Assembly (NCBI RefSeq): GCF_014652455.1
Contig: NZ_BMYV01000002.1
Coordinates: 1-64,000, forward strand
DNA length: 64,000 bases
Reading direction: 5' to 3'
DNA from: Litorimonas cladophorae
Lineage (GTDB): Bacteria > Pseudomonadota > Alphaproteobacteria > Caulobacterales > Maricaulaceae
Shown: positions 16,792 through 25,040 of the stretch, in pieces
Layout: every line of letters starts with the position of its first letter
Numbering within the stretch: position 1 is the first letter of the stretch
Position numbers and translations under genes: made by a program
The notes under the pieces: generated by a model
The model's input: the letters and a program-made list of their open reading frames with translations, nothing else
Databases searched by the model: none
What the model was told of the DNA's origin: nothing

Positions 16792-18057
16792 ATGGAGTTA
16801 GTCCGGAAATCCTTACGCTACATTGCACTTTGGTTTTGTTTTTCGGGCACGGCATTGGCGCAAGGTATCATTGTCAATGAAGCCTCCAACGGAACGTCCG
16901 GCTCTAAAGAATTTATTGAATTGATGGTTGTCGGATCCTCTGTCAATCCAACAGGCCTCGTCGACTTACACGACTGGATCATCGATGATAATAACGGCGA
17001 GTGGGAAGGCTCCGTATCTGGCGTGGGCATTGCACCAGGTTACGCGCGCTTCGACACGATAACCGATAGCGCCAATTGTTCGGCGCTCGGGTTACTATCC
17101 CCAGGTTCAATCGTGGTTGTCTATAATGCAAATGATCCAAATACAAATTTACCGCCTGACGACAGTACCGATGCCAACGGAGATGGCGTCTATGTTTTAC
17201 AGGGCCAAGGCAGCTGCATAAAAACTTGCAGCGGGCCACCGACATCATCCAATTCGGGTTATTCGTCCTGCGCCATTGCGGCGACGCCATCCTACGCGCC
17301 TTTACTTATGCGAAACGGTGGAGATGTCGCCCAAGCAAGGGACCCGAGCGCAGCGCTCTATCATGGATTCACCTATGGCGACATCGGCCTGCCCTATCCA
17401 GCAGGGTCGTTTAAGGTCGGAACGGGTTCAGGCTCCCAATCGACATTCCTGTTTTCCTGTGGAAGTTGGTATGATGGTACAAATTTTTCCAAATCTGCCG
17501 CAGCAACCGATACGCCGGGCGCGGTAAATGATGCCGAAAATGCAGTCTTCAGATCACGCGTTCAGGCCGGAACATTTAATTACAGCAACCTAGCAGATCC
17601 ATTGAACTGTCTTTCAGCGACCGACCCTGTTACTGCTTCTAAGTCCGTAGCCTTATGGGATGGGGTGGGTGGCGGCACCTATTTTCTGCCGGGAAATGAC
17701 GTTGTTTACTCCATTCTTTTGACAAATACGGGACTACTGGCGACAGATACGGATACGATATTTCTGGTCGATAACATGCCAGATGAGGTCACATTTTATA
17801 ATGGCGATATTGATCTCGTGGGGGTGCCGAGCCAGCCCGTTGTCGGGATTGATACTGGGTCGGGACTGACCCTGACTTATCCAGCGGATGTTGGATATGC
17901 ATCGACGCCGCCAGCGGACTTCAGCGATTGCACTTACAGTCCAACGGCAGGCTATGATCCGAACGTCAAATTCATATGCCTCAACCCCAAAGGACAAATG
18001 GCGTTTGGCGATCCTGATCCGACATTTGAGATCAAGTTTCGCGCACGCATTAAATAG
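16792..18057 (+). CDS. Secreted lamin-tail-domain-like protein
   Basis: A 421-residue exported protein with a signal peptide ending in GTALAQG. Residues about 25-235 match the pattern of the lamin tail domain: IIVNEASNGTSGSKEFIELM at the start, an LHDWIIDDNNGEW strand, and a late AATDTPGAVN. These Ig-like domains occur in bacterial surface and nuclease proteins. Residues about 280-421 resemble a DUF11-type repeat (VYSILLTNTG, FLVDNMPDEVTFYNG). Paired cysteines suggest disulfides in the periplasm or outside. No enzyme domain is present, so an adhesive or structural role is the likeliest guess. Confidence 0.72.
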   Translation: MELVRKSLRYIALWFCFSGTALAQGIIVNEASNGTSGSKEFIELMVVGSSVNPTGLVDLHDWIIDDNNGEWEGSVSGVGIAPGYARFDTITDSANCSALGLLSPGSIVVVYNANDPNTNLPPDDSTDANGDGVYVLQGQGSCIKTCSGPPTSSNSGYSSCAIAATPSYAPLLMRNGGDVAQARDPSAALYHGFTYGDIGLPYPAGSFKVGTGSGSQSTFLFSCGSWYDGTNFSKSAAATDTPGAVNDAENAVFRSRVQAGTFNYSNLADPLNCLSATDPVTASKSVALWDGVGGGTYFLPGNDVVYSILLTNTGLLATDTDTIFLVDNMPDEVTFYNGDIDLVGVPSQPVVGIDTGSGLTLTYPADVGYASTPPADFSDCTYSPTAGYDPNVKFICLNPKGQMAFGDPDPTFEIKFRARIK

Positions 18058-18084
18058 CACCTCGTCTAGGAGCTTAAGGGCTTT

Positions 18085-18456
18085 TTATTCGGCTTGAATG
18101 GAGGCCAGATACGCCAGCAAGCCTTCGGTCTCTTTCACCGTGAAATCATAATCCGGCATGTCCGCGTGGCCGACATGAATGTGCTCTCGGAAATCATCCG
18201 CGAGAGATTCGGCGCTTCGGCGGCCAAAGACGGTTCGAAGCGGCTGCGCATCTGGTCGCGGACTCGCTCCACTTACATCTATGCTATGGCAGGACGCACA
18301 ATTCGTCCGCGCGATCTCTTGACCCAATTCCAAATAGGTCGAATCAATTTCACGATCGGCCTGACGAACTTGTGTTTGTTGGCATGCCGCCAAGCTGGAT
18401 ACGCCGAGGAGGGCTGCACTTAAAATAACGAGTGTGGTCGATTTCAAAATTTTCAT
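18085..18456 (-). CDS. Class I c-type cytochrome lipoprotein
   Basis: A 123-residue protein. Its signal peptide ends in a lipobox (LAAC), so it should be attached to a membrane on the periplasmic side. The haem motif is CASCH at about residues 53-57, and the distal methionine is probably in GHADMPDY. It has the size and layout of a mono-haem electron carrier. It is encoded 35 bases downstream of hisS on the same strand. Its redox partner is unknown. Confidence 0.88.
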   Translation of the reverse strand: MKILKSTTLVILSAALLGVSSLAACQQTQVRQADREIDSTYLELGQEIARTNCASCHSIDVSGASPRPDAQPLRTVFGRRSAESLADDFREHIHVGHADMPDYDFTVKETEGLLAYLASIQAE

Positions 18457-18491
18457 AATAATAAAACCCTAGGCCGCCATCATCCGCATTC

Positions 18492-20000
18492 CTAGGCATT
18501 AGTTTCTGTTCCATCGGCTAACATGGCTTTCACAGCGGCAACCCAAGTTCCGCGCGCGACAGTTTCTTGGGCGGGACGAGAGGACTTCCATTCTTCATTC
18601 GATTCAATCGCGGCGGCGGCTTTGGCGCCTTCATATAAATCCTTCAACGTCACTTCCCCTGCAGCCATTTCGTCGCTGCCCATCAAGACGGCGACTTGGG
18701 CATTGCGGCGATCCGCATATTTCATCTGTTTGGTGACATTACCTGCGCCGACAAAGACTTCGGCACGAATACCTTCGCGGTGCAATTCACCCGCCATTTT
18801 AAAATATTCGCCCATCAGCGCTTTATCGAAAGCGCAAATAACGACGGGTGGTTTCACGGAAGACTCTAATGCGTCCATCCGCTCCAACGCTGTGAGGAAA
18901 CGGGACACGCCAAAACTAAAGCCCGTGGCAGGTACGGCTTGTCCACGGAACCGCGAAACGAGATCGTCATAACGACCCCCGCCGCCGACAGAGCCAATGC
19001 GAACAGGGCGACCTTTACGATCGCGAATATCTGTAAGGAGTTCCGCTTCAAAAACGGGTCCCGTGTAATACCCCAGCCCGCGCACGATCGAGGTATCATA
19101 GGCGACGCGATCATTGCCAAAGCCGACCGCGTTCAAAATACTATCGATCTGCACAAGCTCTTTCACGCCATCCAAGCCCCGCTCAGATGTTCCCATCAAG
19201 CCCTCTAAGGTCCGAATCGTATCCGCGCGATTATCTGTGGAGGCTGTCGTGAATCCCAAGACGGCTTTGATGCCTGCCGCATTTAATTTAGCGCCATCCG
19301 TGTAATCGCCGCTTTCGTCTTCGCGGCCGTCGCCGAGAAGAGCTTCGACGCCCTCTGCGCCGAGACGATCCAATTTGTCAATTGCCCGCAGAACCTGCAG
19401 GCGTTGTTCAGCGCCTTCGGCGGTATTGGGAACCCCAGAGGATTCGAGAATTCCGTCCAGTAATTTGCGATTGTTTACGCGGATGGCATATTGGCCGTCC
19501 TTTAAACCTGCGGCGCGCATGACTTCGGCAGCCAGCATAATCATTTCAGCATCAGCCGCAGCCCCCGCTGCGCCGACACTGTCAGCGTCACATTGGGTAA
19601 ACTCGCGGAAGCGCCCCGGCCCTGGTTTTTCATTACGGAAAACGCTGCCCGCTTGATAGCGGCGATAAGGCTTTGCCAACGCATCATAATTCTCGGCAAC
19701 AAAACGCGCGAGCGGCGCAGTTAGGTCATAGCGCAGGCTCATCCATTGTTCGTCATCATCTTGAAGCGCGAAGACACCCGTATTTGGACGGTCATCATCA
19801 GGCAAAAACTTCCCGAGCGCATCCGCAAATTCAAAAGCAGGCGTTTGCAGCGGCTCGAACCCATGGATGTCATAGACTGAAAAAGCGGCCTCGATCAGAC
19901 GCGCTTCTGCACGCAAGGTCTCTGCGGCGCGATCTTCAAAGCCGCGCGGACGGCGGGCTTTCGGACGGAAAGGTTTGTTCTGTTTCTTATTTTTAGCCAT
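18492..20000 (-). CDS. hisS: Histidine–tRNA ligase
   Basis: A 502-residue class II aminoacyl-tRNA synthetase that charges tRNA-His in the cytoplasm. Motif 2 is seen around RNEKPGPGRFREFTQCD, and the histidine-binding signature is RGLGYYTGPVFE. A basic N-terminal extension (KNKKQNKPFRPKARRPRG) precedes the catalytic core. The ATG at 20000 is preferred over the frame opening 36 bases upstream because the upstream residues look like untranslated leader. It is divergent from the secreted-protein gene at 20084. Confidence 0.95.
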   Translation of the reverse strand: MAKNKKQNKPFRPKARRPRGFEDRAAETLRAEARLIEAAFSVYDIHGFEPLQTPAFEFADALGKFLPDDDRPNTGVFALQDDDEQWMSLRYDLTAPLARFVAENYDALAKPYRRYQAGSVFRNEKPGPGRFREFTQCDADSVGAAGAAADAEMIMLAAEVMRAAGLKDGQYAIRVNNRKLLDGILESSGVPNTAEGAEQRLQVLRAIDKLDRLGAEGVEALLGDGREDESGDYTDGAKLNAAGIKAVLGFTTASTDNRADTIRTLEGLMGTSERGLDGVKELVQIDSILNAVGFGNDRVAYDTSIVRGLGYYTGPVFEAELLTDIRDRKGRPVRIGSVGGGGRYDDLVSRFRGQAVPATGFSFGVSRFLTALERMDALESSVKPPVVICAFDKALMGEYFKMAGELHREGIRAEVFVGAGNVTKQMKYADRRNAQVAVLMGSDEMAAGEVTLKDLYEGAKAAAAIESNEEWKSSRPAQETVARGTWVAAVKAMLADGTETNA

Positions 20001-20083
20001 AATTGGCGCTGTCCCACAAACTAGGTATTGCGGCAAGTCCGTAAGCTGGGCAGAAAGTCGGAAACTTACAGCGGGGCAGTCTC

Positions 20084-20551
20084 ATGAAACACATCATATC
20101 AAAATTTTTGGGGCTTGGATTGGCTCTGTCAATCAGCGCAGCGGCTCACGCTAAACCCAGCGTCAATGACGTTCAGCAATGTCAGGCCATTATCGATTTC
20201 ACGATTGAACGTGTGAGCTCTGTTAAAAAATACGACAAGACCGACGTGGACGCCGTGGTCAGCGGTTTAAAAACATATGAGGCGTTTCTGCAAAGCGAGC
20301 ATGTCGACCCAGGCCTGCTGGTTTTCACAAACGGCGATAAAGCGGCAGCCAACGATTATCAGACGCAGATCGATACATTCAAAGGCCAGATGGTAACCGG
20401 ACTGAAAGTGCGTCACCCGCAAGCCCAAATTTTTACCGATCAGGCCGTTGCGATCAATAATTGTTATTCCGCTGCCCCCATGGGTGCCGACAAGACCGAA
20501 ATGATGAAGACCGCTTTAGAGACAATTATAAAGCTTGCCAAACAAGGCTAG
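20084..20551 (+). CDS. Small periplasmic protein of unknown function
   Basis: A 155-residue protein with a clear signal peptide (cleavage likely after SAAAHA). The mature part is mostly helical with two cysteines (in VQQCQAII and INNCYSA) about 100 residues apart, which may form a disulfide. No family is recognised. It ends one base from the convergent cyclophilin gene. Confidence 0.65.
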   Translation: MKHIISKFLGLGLALSISAAAHAKPSVNDVQQCQAIIDFTIERVSSVKKYDKTDVDAVVSGLKTYEAFLQSEHVDPGLLVFTNGDKAAANDYQTQIDTFKGQMVTGLKVRHPQAQIFTDQAVAINNCYSAAPMGADKTEMMKTALETIIKLAKQG

Positions 20552-20552
20552 G

Positions 20553-21158
20553 CTATTTTCGGTAGGCCCGCGTAATGATGACTGGTTCCGTGAGGATCTG
20601 CCCGTTGGTCACGCCCACATCGGACACGCCTTTGGCTTCCATTGCCTGAATACGTTTCACCACGTCTATGCCGTCGGTGACGCGGCCGAAGGTGGCATAG
20701 CCTTGTTCGTCCGAATTTCGCGTTCCACCCGTGTCGAGAAAATCATTGTTTCCGACGTTGATAAAAAAATAGGTCGCGCTGCCCGTACCCGGGGCGTCGC
20801 GCGCGATGGCAACAGCTCCATTCGCATTGCTGATACCTGTCTGCGTTGTGAGCTCGTGAGCGATAGGCCCGCCGATGACCTCTTGATCTAAGCGGCCGCC
20901 TTGGATCAGGCTCATGCCCATATCTCTGGGATCATTATCGGCGCGAACAACGCGGTAAAATCCCTGACCATCATAATGTTTACCATCCACATAGCGCAGA
21001 AAATCACCGGCGCTTATTGGTGCGCGGTCAGGATAAACTGTGATTTCAATCGGACCTTCGGTCGTCTCCAGCAAGACGACGGGCTCATTCGAACTGGGCT
21101 GAACGCTCGCCGAACAAGCCGATAGCATTAGAGTTGTCGAAAGGAGAATATTGCGCAT
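20553..21158 (-). CDS. Cyclophilin-type peptidyl-prolyl isomerase, lipoprotein
   Basis: A 201-residue cyclophilin that speeds cis-trans turning of proline bonds during folding. The signal peptide ends in a lipobox (MLSAC), so it should be tethered in the envelope. The catalytic arginine region reads GFYRVVR, where the usual His of FHRV is Tyr, and GTGSATYFFIN replaces the common SQFFI. Despite these changes, the bacterial secreted cyclophilin pattern holds (GPIEITVYPDRAP near the start, GYATFGRVTDG near the end). Confidence 0.88.
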   Translation of the reverse strand: MRNILLSTTLMLSACSASVQPSSNEPVVLLETTEGPIEITVYPDRAPISAGDFLRYVDGKHYDGQGFYRVVRADNDPRDMGMSLIQGGRLDQEVIGGPIAHELTTQTGISNANGAVAIARDAPGTGSATYFFINVGNNDFLDTGGTRNSDEQGYATFGRVTDGIDVVKRIQAMEAKGVSDVGVTNGQILTEPVIITRAYRK

Positions 21159-21297
21159 GCCCTCTCATGAACCGAGAAGACGAAACTGTCTAGAGCGTCC
21201 CCAAAATGGAGCGTTCAGTTTGCGTTCACCTTACGGACCTTAACACACCGCCAAGGTTGTCAACGTCTACATCTGGGGGGATGAACGCGGGCAGCCT

Positions 21298-21343
21298 GGG
21301 CAGGTTGAGTTATTGTGGTTGCCCCCAACATAACTCCCTGCCC
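21298..21343. repeat. Long imperfect inverted repeat
   Basis: GGGCAGG (21298-21304) pairs with CCTGCCC (21337-21343), GAGTTAT (21307-21313) with ATAACTC (21330-21336), and GTTG with CAAC near the tip. About 18 pairs form with small bulges. It lies between pgi and the cyclophilin gene, both on the minus strand. It has no T-run, so it is more like a structured RNA or 3'-end-protecting hairpin than a classic terminator. I see nothing else in 21159-21366. Confidence 0.5.
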
Positions 21344-21366
21344 GCCCTAAACTTCCTCGCAGAAAT

Positions 21367-22926
21367 CTATTTAATAAGCTGCATCAGCGCGGTCGTAGAC
21401 GCGTCGTGATCGCCTGATTTTCCCGCTTCCATTTCATCCAAGATTGTCGTGGCTAGTACCTTGCCGAGTTGTACGCCCCATTGGTCGAAGCTGTTCACAT
21501 TCCAGACGATGCCTTGGACAAAGGTTTTGTGCTCATAGAGCGCAATCAAATGACCCAGCGCGTTAGGCGACAATTCATCCAGCGTCAGTGTCGTCGACGG
21601 GCGGTTGCCAGGAAAGGTCATTTGCGGCGCGAGGGCATCCAAATCGGGGCGTGTGCCCAATTCATCGCGCACAATTTCCTCGGATTTACCCAACATCAAG
21701 GCTTCGGATTGGGCAAAACAATTCGCCAGCAAAGCCGCATGATGGGCGGGACGATTTTCGTGATCTTTCAACACAGCGACGAAATCAACGGGCGCGCCGC
21801 CATACCGGCCTTCACTTGTTCCCTGATGCAGCCATTGGAAGAACGCGTGCTGGCCATTTGTGCCTTCATCTCCCCAAATTACAGGGCAGGTTAAAGTCGA
21901 GGTCGCTCCATCGCGCGTGGCGGATTTACCGTTACTTTCCATTTCTAATTGTTGGAGAAACGCTGAAAACTTACGAAGGCGACGGCTGTAAGGAATAACA
22001 GCCTGCGAACCATAACCCAGTCCGTTGCGGTTCCAAATGCCAACCAAAGCCATCATTACGGGTAGGTTTTCTTGCAAAGGCTGATCCCGGAAATGCAGAT
22101 CCATAGCGCGCGCGCCGTCTAGAAAATCGGCAAAGACATCCGGCCCATATGCAATTTGCAAGGACAGCCCAACTGCGGACCAAACGGAATAACGTCCACC
22201 AACCCAATCCCAAAAGTCGAAGACGTTTTCGGCAGCAACACCAAACCCAACTGCGCCAGCTCGGTTCGCCGTCACAGCAATCATATTGCTGTTTCCATAT
22301 TCGCCCAACCAAGATCTAACGGATTCTCCGTTCATTTTGGTTTCTTGCGTTCCGAACGATTTCGACACAACAACAGCCAAAGTTTCGGCGGGGTTCAAAC
22401 CTTTGATCGCATCATTGACGGATGCGCCGTCGACGTTCTCTGCAAAGCGAAGCGTTAAAGATTGTTCGGCGCTGGCTTCGAAAGCATCTGCAACAAGGCG
22501 CGGACCGAGGTCTGAACCGCCAATTCCAATGTGGACAATGTTTTTAAACTTACCGTCGGCACGAATAGTGTCGGCATAATCGGCCATGCGCTGACGCATC
22601 GCGGCGACTTCGGCCTTGTTTTCATCTGTGCCGCCAACGCCTCGCAAGGCCATGTGGAGAACAGCGCGGTCTTCCGACGTATTGACCTTTTCGCCAGAGA
22701 AAAGCTTGGACCGCCATTCTTCCAGATCACATTTTGCTGCCATGTCCAGAAGCGCCTTCAGGCCTGCAGCATCCAAAGCTTGCTTGGAGAAGTCCGCGCG
22801 CAGCGGACCTTCACGCATAACAAAGTTTTCGAGACGGTCTGGCTCTGCGTCAAAGAGAGACGCGATTGAAATATCGCGATCAGCTTCCGTCGCGATCGAA
22901 GAGAGAAGCGTATGGCGGTCGGTCAT
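21367..22926 (-). CDS. pgi: Glucose-6-phosphate isomerase
   Basis: A 519-residue enzyme that interconverts glucose 6-phosphate and fructose 6-phosphate. Family signatures are visible: GIGGSDLGPRL, SKSFGTQETKMN in the sugar-phosphate site, WDWVGGRYSVWS, and VIPYSRRLRKFSAFLQQLEMES (residues 332-353 or so). The C-terminal signature lies around NSFDQWGVQLGK. It is complete and of normal length, and follows rph on the minus strand with a hairpin between them. Confidence 0.96.
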   Translation of the reverse strand: MTDRHTLLSSIATEADRDISIASLFDAEPDRLENFVMREGPLRADFSKQALDAAGLKALLDMAAKCDLEEWRSKLFSGEKVNTSEDRAVLHMALRGVGGTDENKAEVAAMRQRMADYADTIRADGKFKNIVHIGIGGSDLGPRLVADAFEASAEQSLTLRFAENVDGASVNDAIKGLNPAETLAVVVSKSFGTQETKMNGESVRSWLGEYGNSNMIAVTANRAGAVGFGVAAENVFDFWDWVGGRYSVWSAVGLSLQIAYGPDVFADFLDGARAMDLHFRDQPLQENLPVMMALVGIWNRNGLGYGSQAVIPYSRRLRKFSAFLQQLEMESNGKSATRDGATSTLTCPVIWGDEGTNGQHAFFQWLHQGTSEGRYGGAPVDFVAVLKDHENRPAHHAALLANCFAQSEALMLGKSEEIVRDELGTRPDLDALAPQMTFPGNRPSTTLTLDELSPNALGHLIALYEHKTFVQGIVWNVNSFDQWGVQLGKVLATTILDEMEAGKSGDHDASTTALMQLIK

Positions 22927-22947
22927 GGCGAGGTCCTATGTGTCTTT

Positions 22948-22969
22948 GCCCCCGCCTGTTGGTGGGGGC
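22948..22969 (-). terminator. G/C hairpin between rph and pgi
   Basis: GCCCCCGC (22948-22955) and GTGGGGGC (22962-22969) form a strong 8-pair stem seven bases beyond the rph stop. On the minus strand it is followed by AAAGACAC, not T, so it may only pause polymerase or protect the rph 3' end. The T-rich side faces the plus strand, where no gene ends. Confidence 0.4.
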
Positions 22970-22975
22970 GTAATT

Positions 22976-23689
22976 TTATTTAACGGCAGCTTGCTGAAGA
23001 GCGCAGAGCTCTCTGATGCCCTCTACGGCGAGGCGTGTCAGTTCAGCCATCTCATCGGCGGAAAACGGTGTGTCTTCGGCGCTGGCTTGAACCTCAATGA
23101 TTCCACCTGCGTCTGTGAGCACAAAATTCGCATCAGCTTGGGCGGCGCTGTCTTCGGTATATTCGAGATCGAGACGGCATGTGCCATCCACGATACCACA
23201 AGACACGGCGGCCATTTTCGCGAATACAGGATTTTCTGTTAGGTCTCCCGCTTCGACGAGTTTTTCACACGCCAGCCAAAGCGCGACCCAACCGCCGGAG
23301 ATTGAGGCGGTCCGTGTTCCACCGTCGGCTTGCATCACATCGCAATCGATAATGATCTGGCGTTCACCCAATTTTTCGAGGTCAATCACGGCCCGCAAAG
23401 AGCGACCGATTAGGCGTGAGATTTCGATTGTTCGACCGCTTTGTTTTCCGCGCGCTGCTTCACGGCTGTTGCGTGTATGTGTCGAGCGGGGAAGCATGCC
23501 ATATTCCGCCGTGACCCAACCTCGTCCCTTGCCTTTCAACCAGCGAGGGATGCCTTCGTCGATACTGGCGGTGCATAAAACATGGGTGCCGCCAAATTTA
23601 ACGAGGCAGGAGCCTTCCGCATAAGCATTGGCGCCCGTTTCAAATGTGACATCGCGGAGTTGATCTAAAGCACGGTTATTCGGACGCAT
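22976..23689 (-). CDS. rph: Ribonuclease PH
   Basis: A 237-residue phosphorolytic 3' exoribonuclease that trims tRNA 3' ends and other RNAs. The start [13 protein letters not shown], the central [13 protein letters not shown] and the GTRTASISG segment are typical of the family. Length is normal. The order trmB–rph–pgi on the minus strand suggests co-transcription of at least trmB and rph, which are 25 bases apart. Confidence 0.95.
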   Translation of the reverse strand: MRPNNRALDQLRDVTFETGANAYAEGSCLVKFGGTHVLCTASIDEGIPRWLKGKGRGWVTAEYGMLPRSTHTRNSREAARGKQSGRTIEISRLIGRSLRAVIDLEKLGERQIIIDCDVMQADGGTRTASISGGWVALWLACEKLVEAGDLTENPVFAKMAAVSCGIVDGTCRLDLEYTEDSAAQADANFVLTDAGGIIEVQASAEDTPFSADEMAELTRLAVEGIRELCALQQAAVK

Positions 23690-23714
23690 GGCAGTTCCAA
23701 TTCATTTTGGTGTG

Positions 23715-24422
23715 TTACTTTGGGTTTGTTTCGGTTTTTCGGAATTTAAAATAGTGACAAGGCCGACCTTCACGACCCGCCTTGGCTTCATAGCGGGTGC
23801 CGGGCCAATCGTCGCCACGCCCACGCCATTGATTTACGGCGTCATGGGTAAACTCCCATCCTCCGCCGTCTTCACCAGAAAAGCGTTTGAGGCGGCTAAG
23901 GGTCCAATCAACATAATGGATAATGTCAGAGGCGAAACGCAATTCGCCGCCTGGTTTTAGAACGCGGTAAAGTTCACCAATGAACTTCGTTCGCAACAGG
24001 CGACGTTTATTGTGACGGGATTTAGGCCACGGATCAGGGAAAAGAATAAAGATACGCGATAAAGATTGATCTGGCAGCGCGGACAAGACATCCCGCACGT
24101 CGCCATGATGCAGCGAGAGATTGGAGAGGTTGGCTTCCGCGGCCCCACGGACAGCTTTCGCGACACCATTCATGAAAGGCTCTGCGCCGATCAGGTGAAT
24201 ATCAGGATGGGCCTCAGCCTGCCAAAGCAAGTGTTCAGCACCGCCAAATCCGATCTCGAGCCAAAGCTCATCTTTCGCCTCGAGATCAGAAAGGGGGGCG
24301 TCGATGTCCCATTTCAATTTAGGAAATGTTTCATCCCAAACCGCTTGGACATGCGGCGACAACGGGCGACCCTTGGCTCGCCCGAATGTTCGAAACTTAT
24401 TTGACTCGCGGTCGAAACTCAT
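23715..24422 (-). CDS. trmB: tRNA (guanine-N7-)-methyltransferase
   Basis: A 235-residue methyltransferase that makes m7G46 in the variable loop of tRNA, using SAM. The SAM site reads LEIGFGGAEHLLWQ near residue 55, and FPDPWPKSRHNKRRL (about 130-144) is the catalytic and tRNA-binding signature. The length is typical. In many alphaproteobacteria metK stands directly upstream, but here the preceding gene is the XRE regulator and metK is absent. Confidence 0.95.
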   Translation of the reverse strand: MSFDRESNKFRTFGRAKGRPLSPHVQAVWDETFPKLKWDIDAPLSDLEAKDELWLEIGFGGAEHLLWQAEAHPDIHLIGAEPFMNGVAKAVRGAAEANLSNLSLHHGDVRDVLSALPDQSLSRIFILFPDPWPKSRHNKRRLLRTKFIGELYRVLKPGGELRFASDIIHYVDWTLSRLKRFSGEDGGGWEFTHDAVNQWRGRGDDWPGTRYEAKAGREGRPCHYFKFRKTETNPK

Positions 24423-24515
24423 GCCTTGCCTATTTTCACGTCAGACAAAATCAGAGATTCAGCCCATTTCACAGTGTGACGGGCCTATAGGGCGAGTAAG
24501 CAGCGCAATAAAGCG

Positions 24516-24950
24516 CTATTCTTCTTCAGACCCACCCAAAGAGCGAGCAAGTTCTAAAATTTGGCGGCGGACCGCTTTGTTTTTAATCTTCAGCACAGCT
24601 TTTGCGAGGCTAACACCATCTGTCGAATTGATGAAATCATACACGATTGGGGACTGGTCTGGACCCTCTGATAGGAGAGCTGGATTGTCGGATTGACCGC
24701 CATATTCTGTCGACAAGCCATCATAGAAGAAGCCAACGGGCACATCTAAGACTTCTGAAAGCTTCCAAAGACGCGATGCGCCGATGCGGTTTGCGCCGCG
24801 CTCATATTTCTGAACCTGCTGGAAAGTAACACCCAATTGCTCACCTAGCTTTTCCTGGCTCATGCGGAGGATTTTACGGCGGAGTCGCACGCGTGCGCCG
24901 ACGTGTACGTCCACCGGATTCGGTGAACGTGGCCCAAGTTTTTCAGTCAT
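24516..24950 (-). CDS. XRE-family transcriptional regulator
   Basis: A 144-residue DNA-binding protein. The helix-turn-helix lies at about residues 18-72, with RLRRKILRMSQEKLGEQLGV and FQQVQKYERGANRIGASRLW as its core (recognition helix near TFQQVQKYE). The C-terminal half is helical and probably mediates dimer formation. Regulators of this exact type sit between lnt and metK in many alphaproteobacteria. A cell-cycle or nutrient role is sometimes inferred, but its targets here are unknown. An ACGTTC…GAACGT inverted repeat (about 24964-25019) upstream of the start could be an autoregulatory site. Confidence 0.88.
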   Translation of the reverse strand: MTEKLGPRSPNPVDVHVGARVRLRRKILRMSQEKLGEQLGVTFQQVQKYERGANRIGASRLWKLSEVLDVPVGFFYDGLSTEYGGQSDNPALLSEGPDQSPIVYDFINSTDGVSLAKAVLKIKNKAVRRQILELARSLGGSEEE

Positions 24951-24990
24951 AATTCATCCCATCTACGTTCGGTGCCAAATGACAAAAGTC

Positions 24991-25006
24991 TTGGTGCCCC
25001 CACCAA
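24991..25006 (-). terminator. Probable intrinsic terminator of lnt
   Basis: TTGGTG (24991-24996) and CACCAA (25001-25006) form a stem with a four-base loop. On the minus strand the stem is followed by GACTTTTG. It lies 34 bases beyond the lnt stop, between lnt and the XRE gene. Confidence 0.5.
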
Positions 25007-25040
25007 AAATGACGAACGTCAATACTATTTAGTTTCTAAG

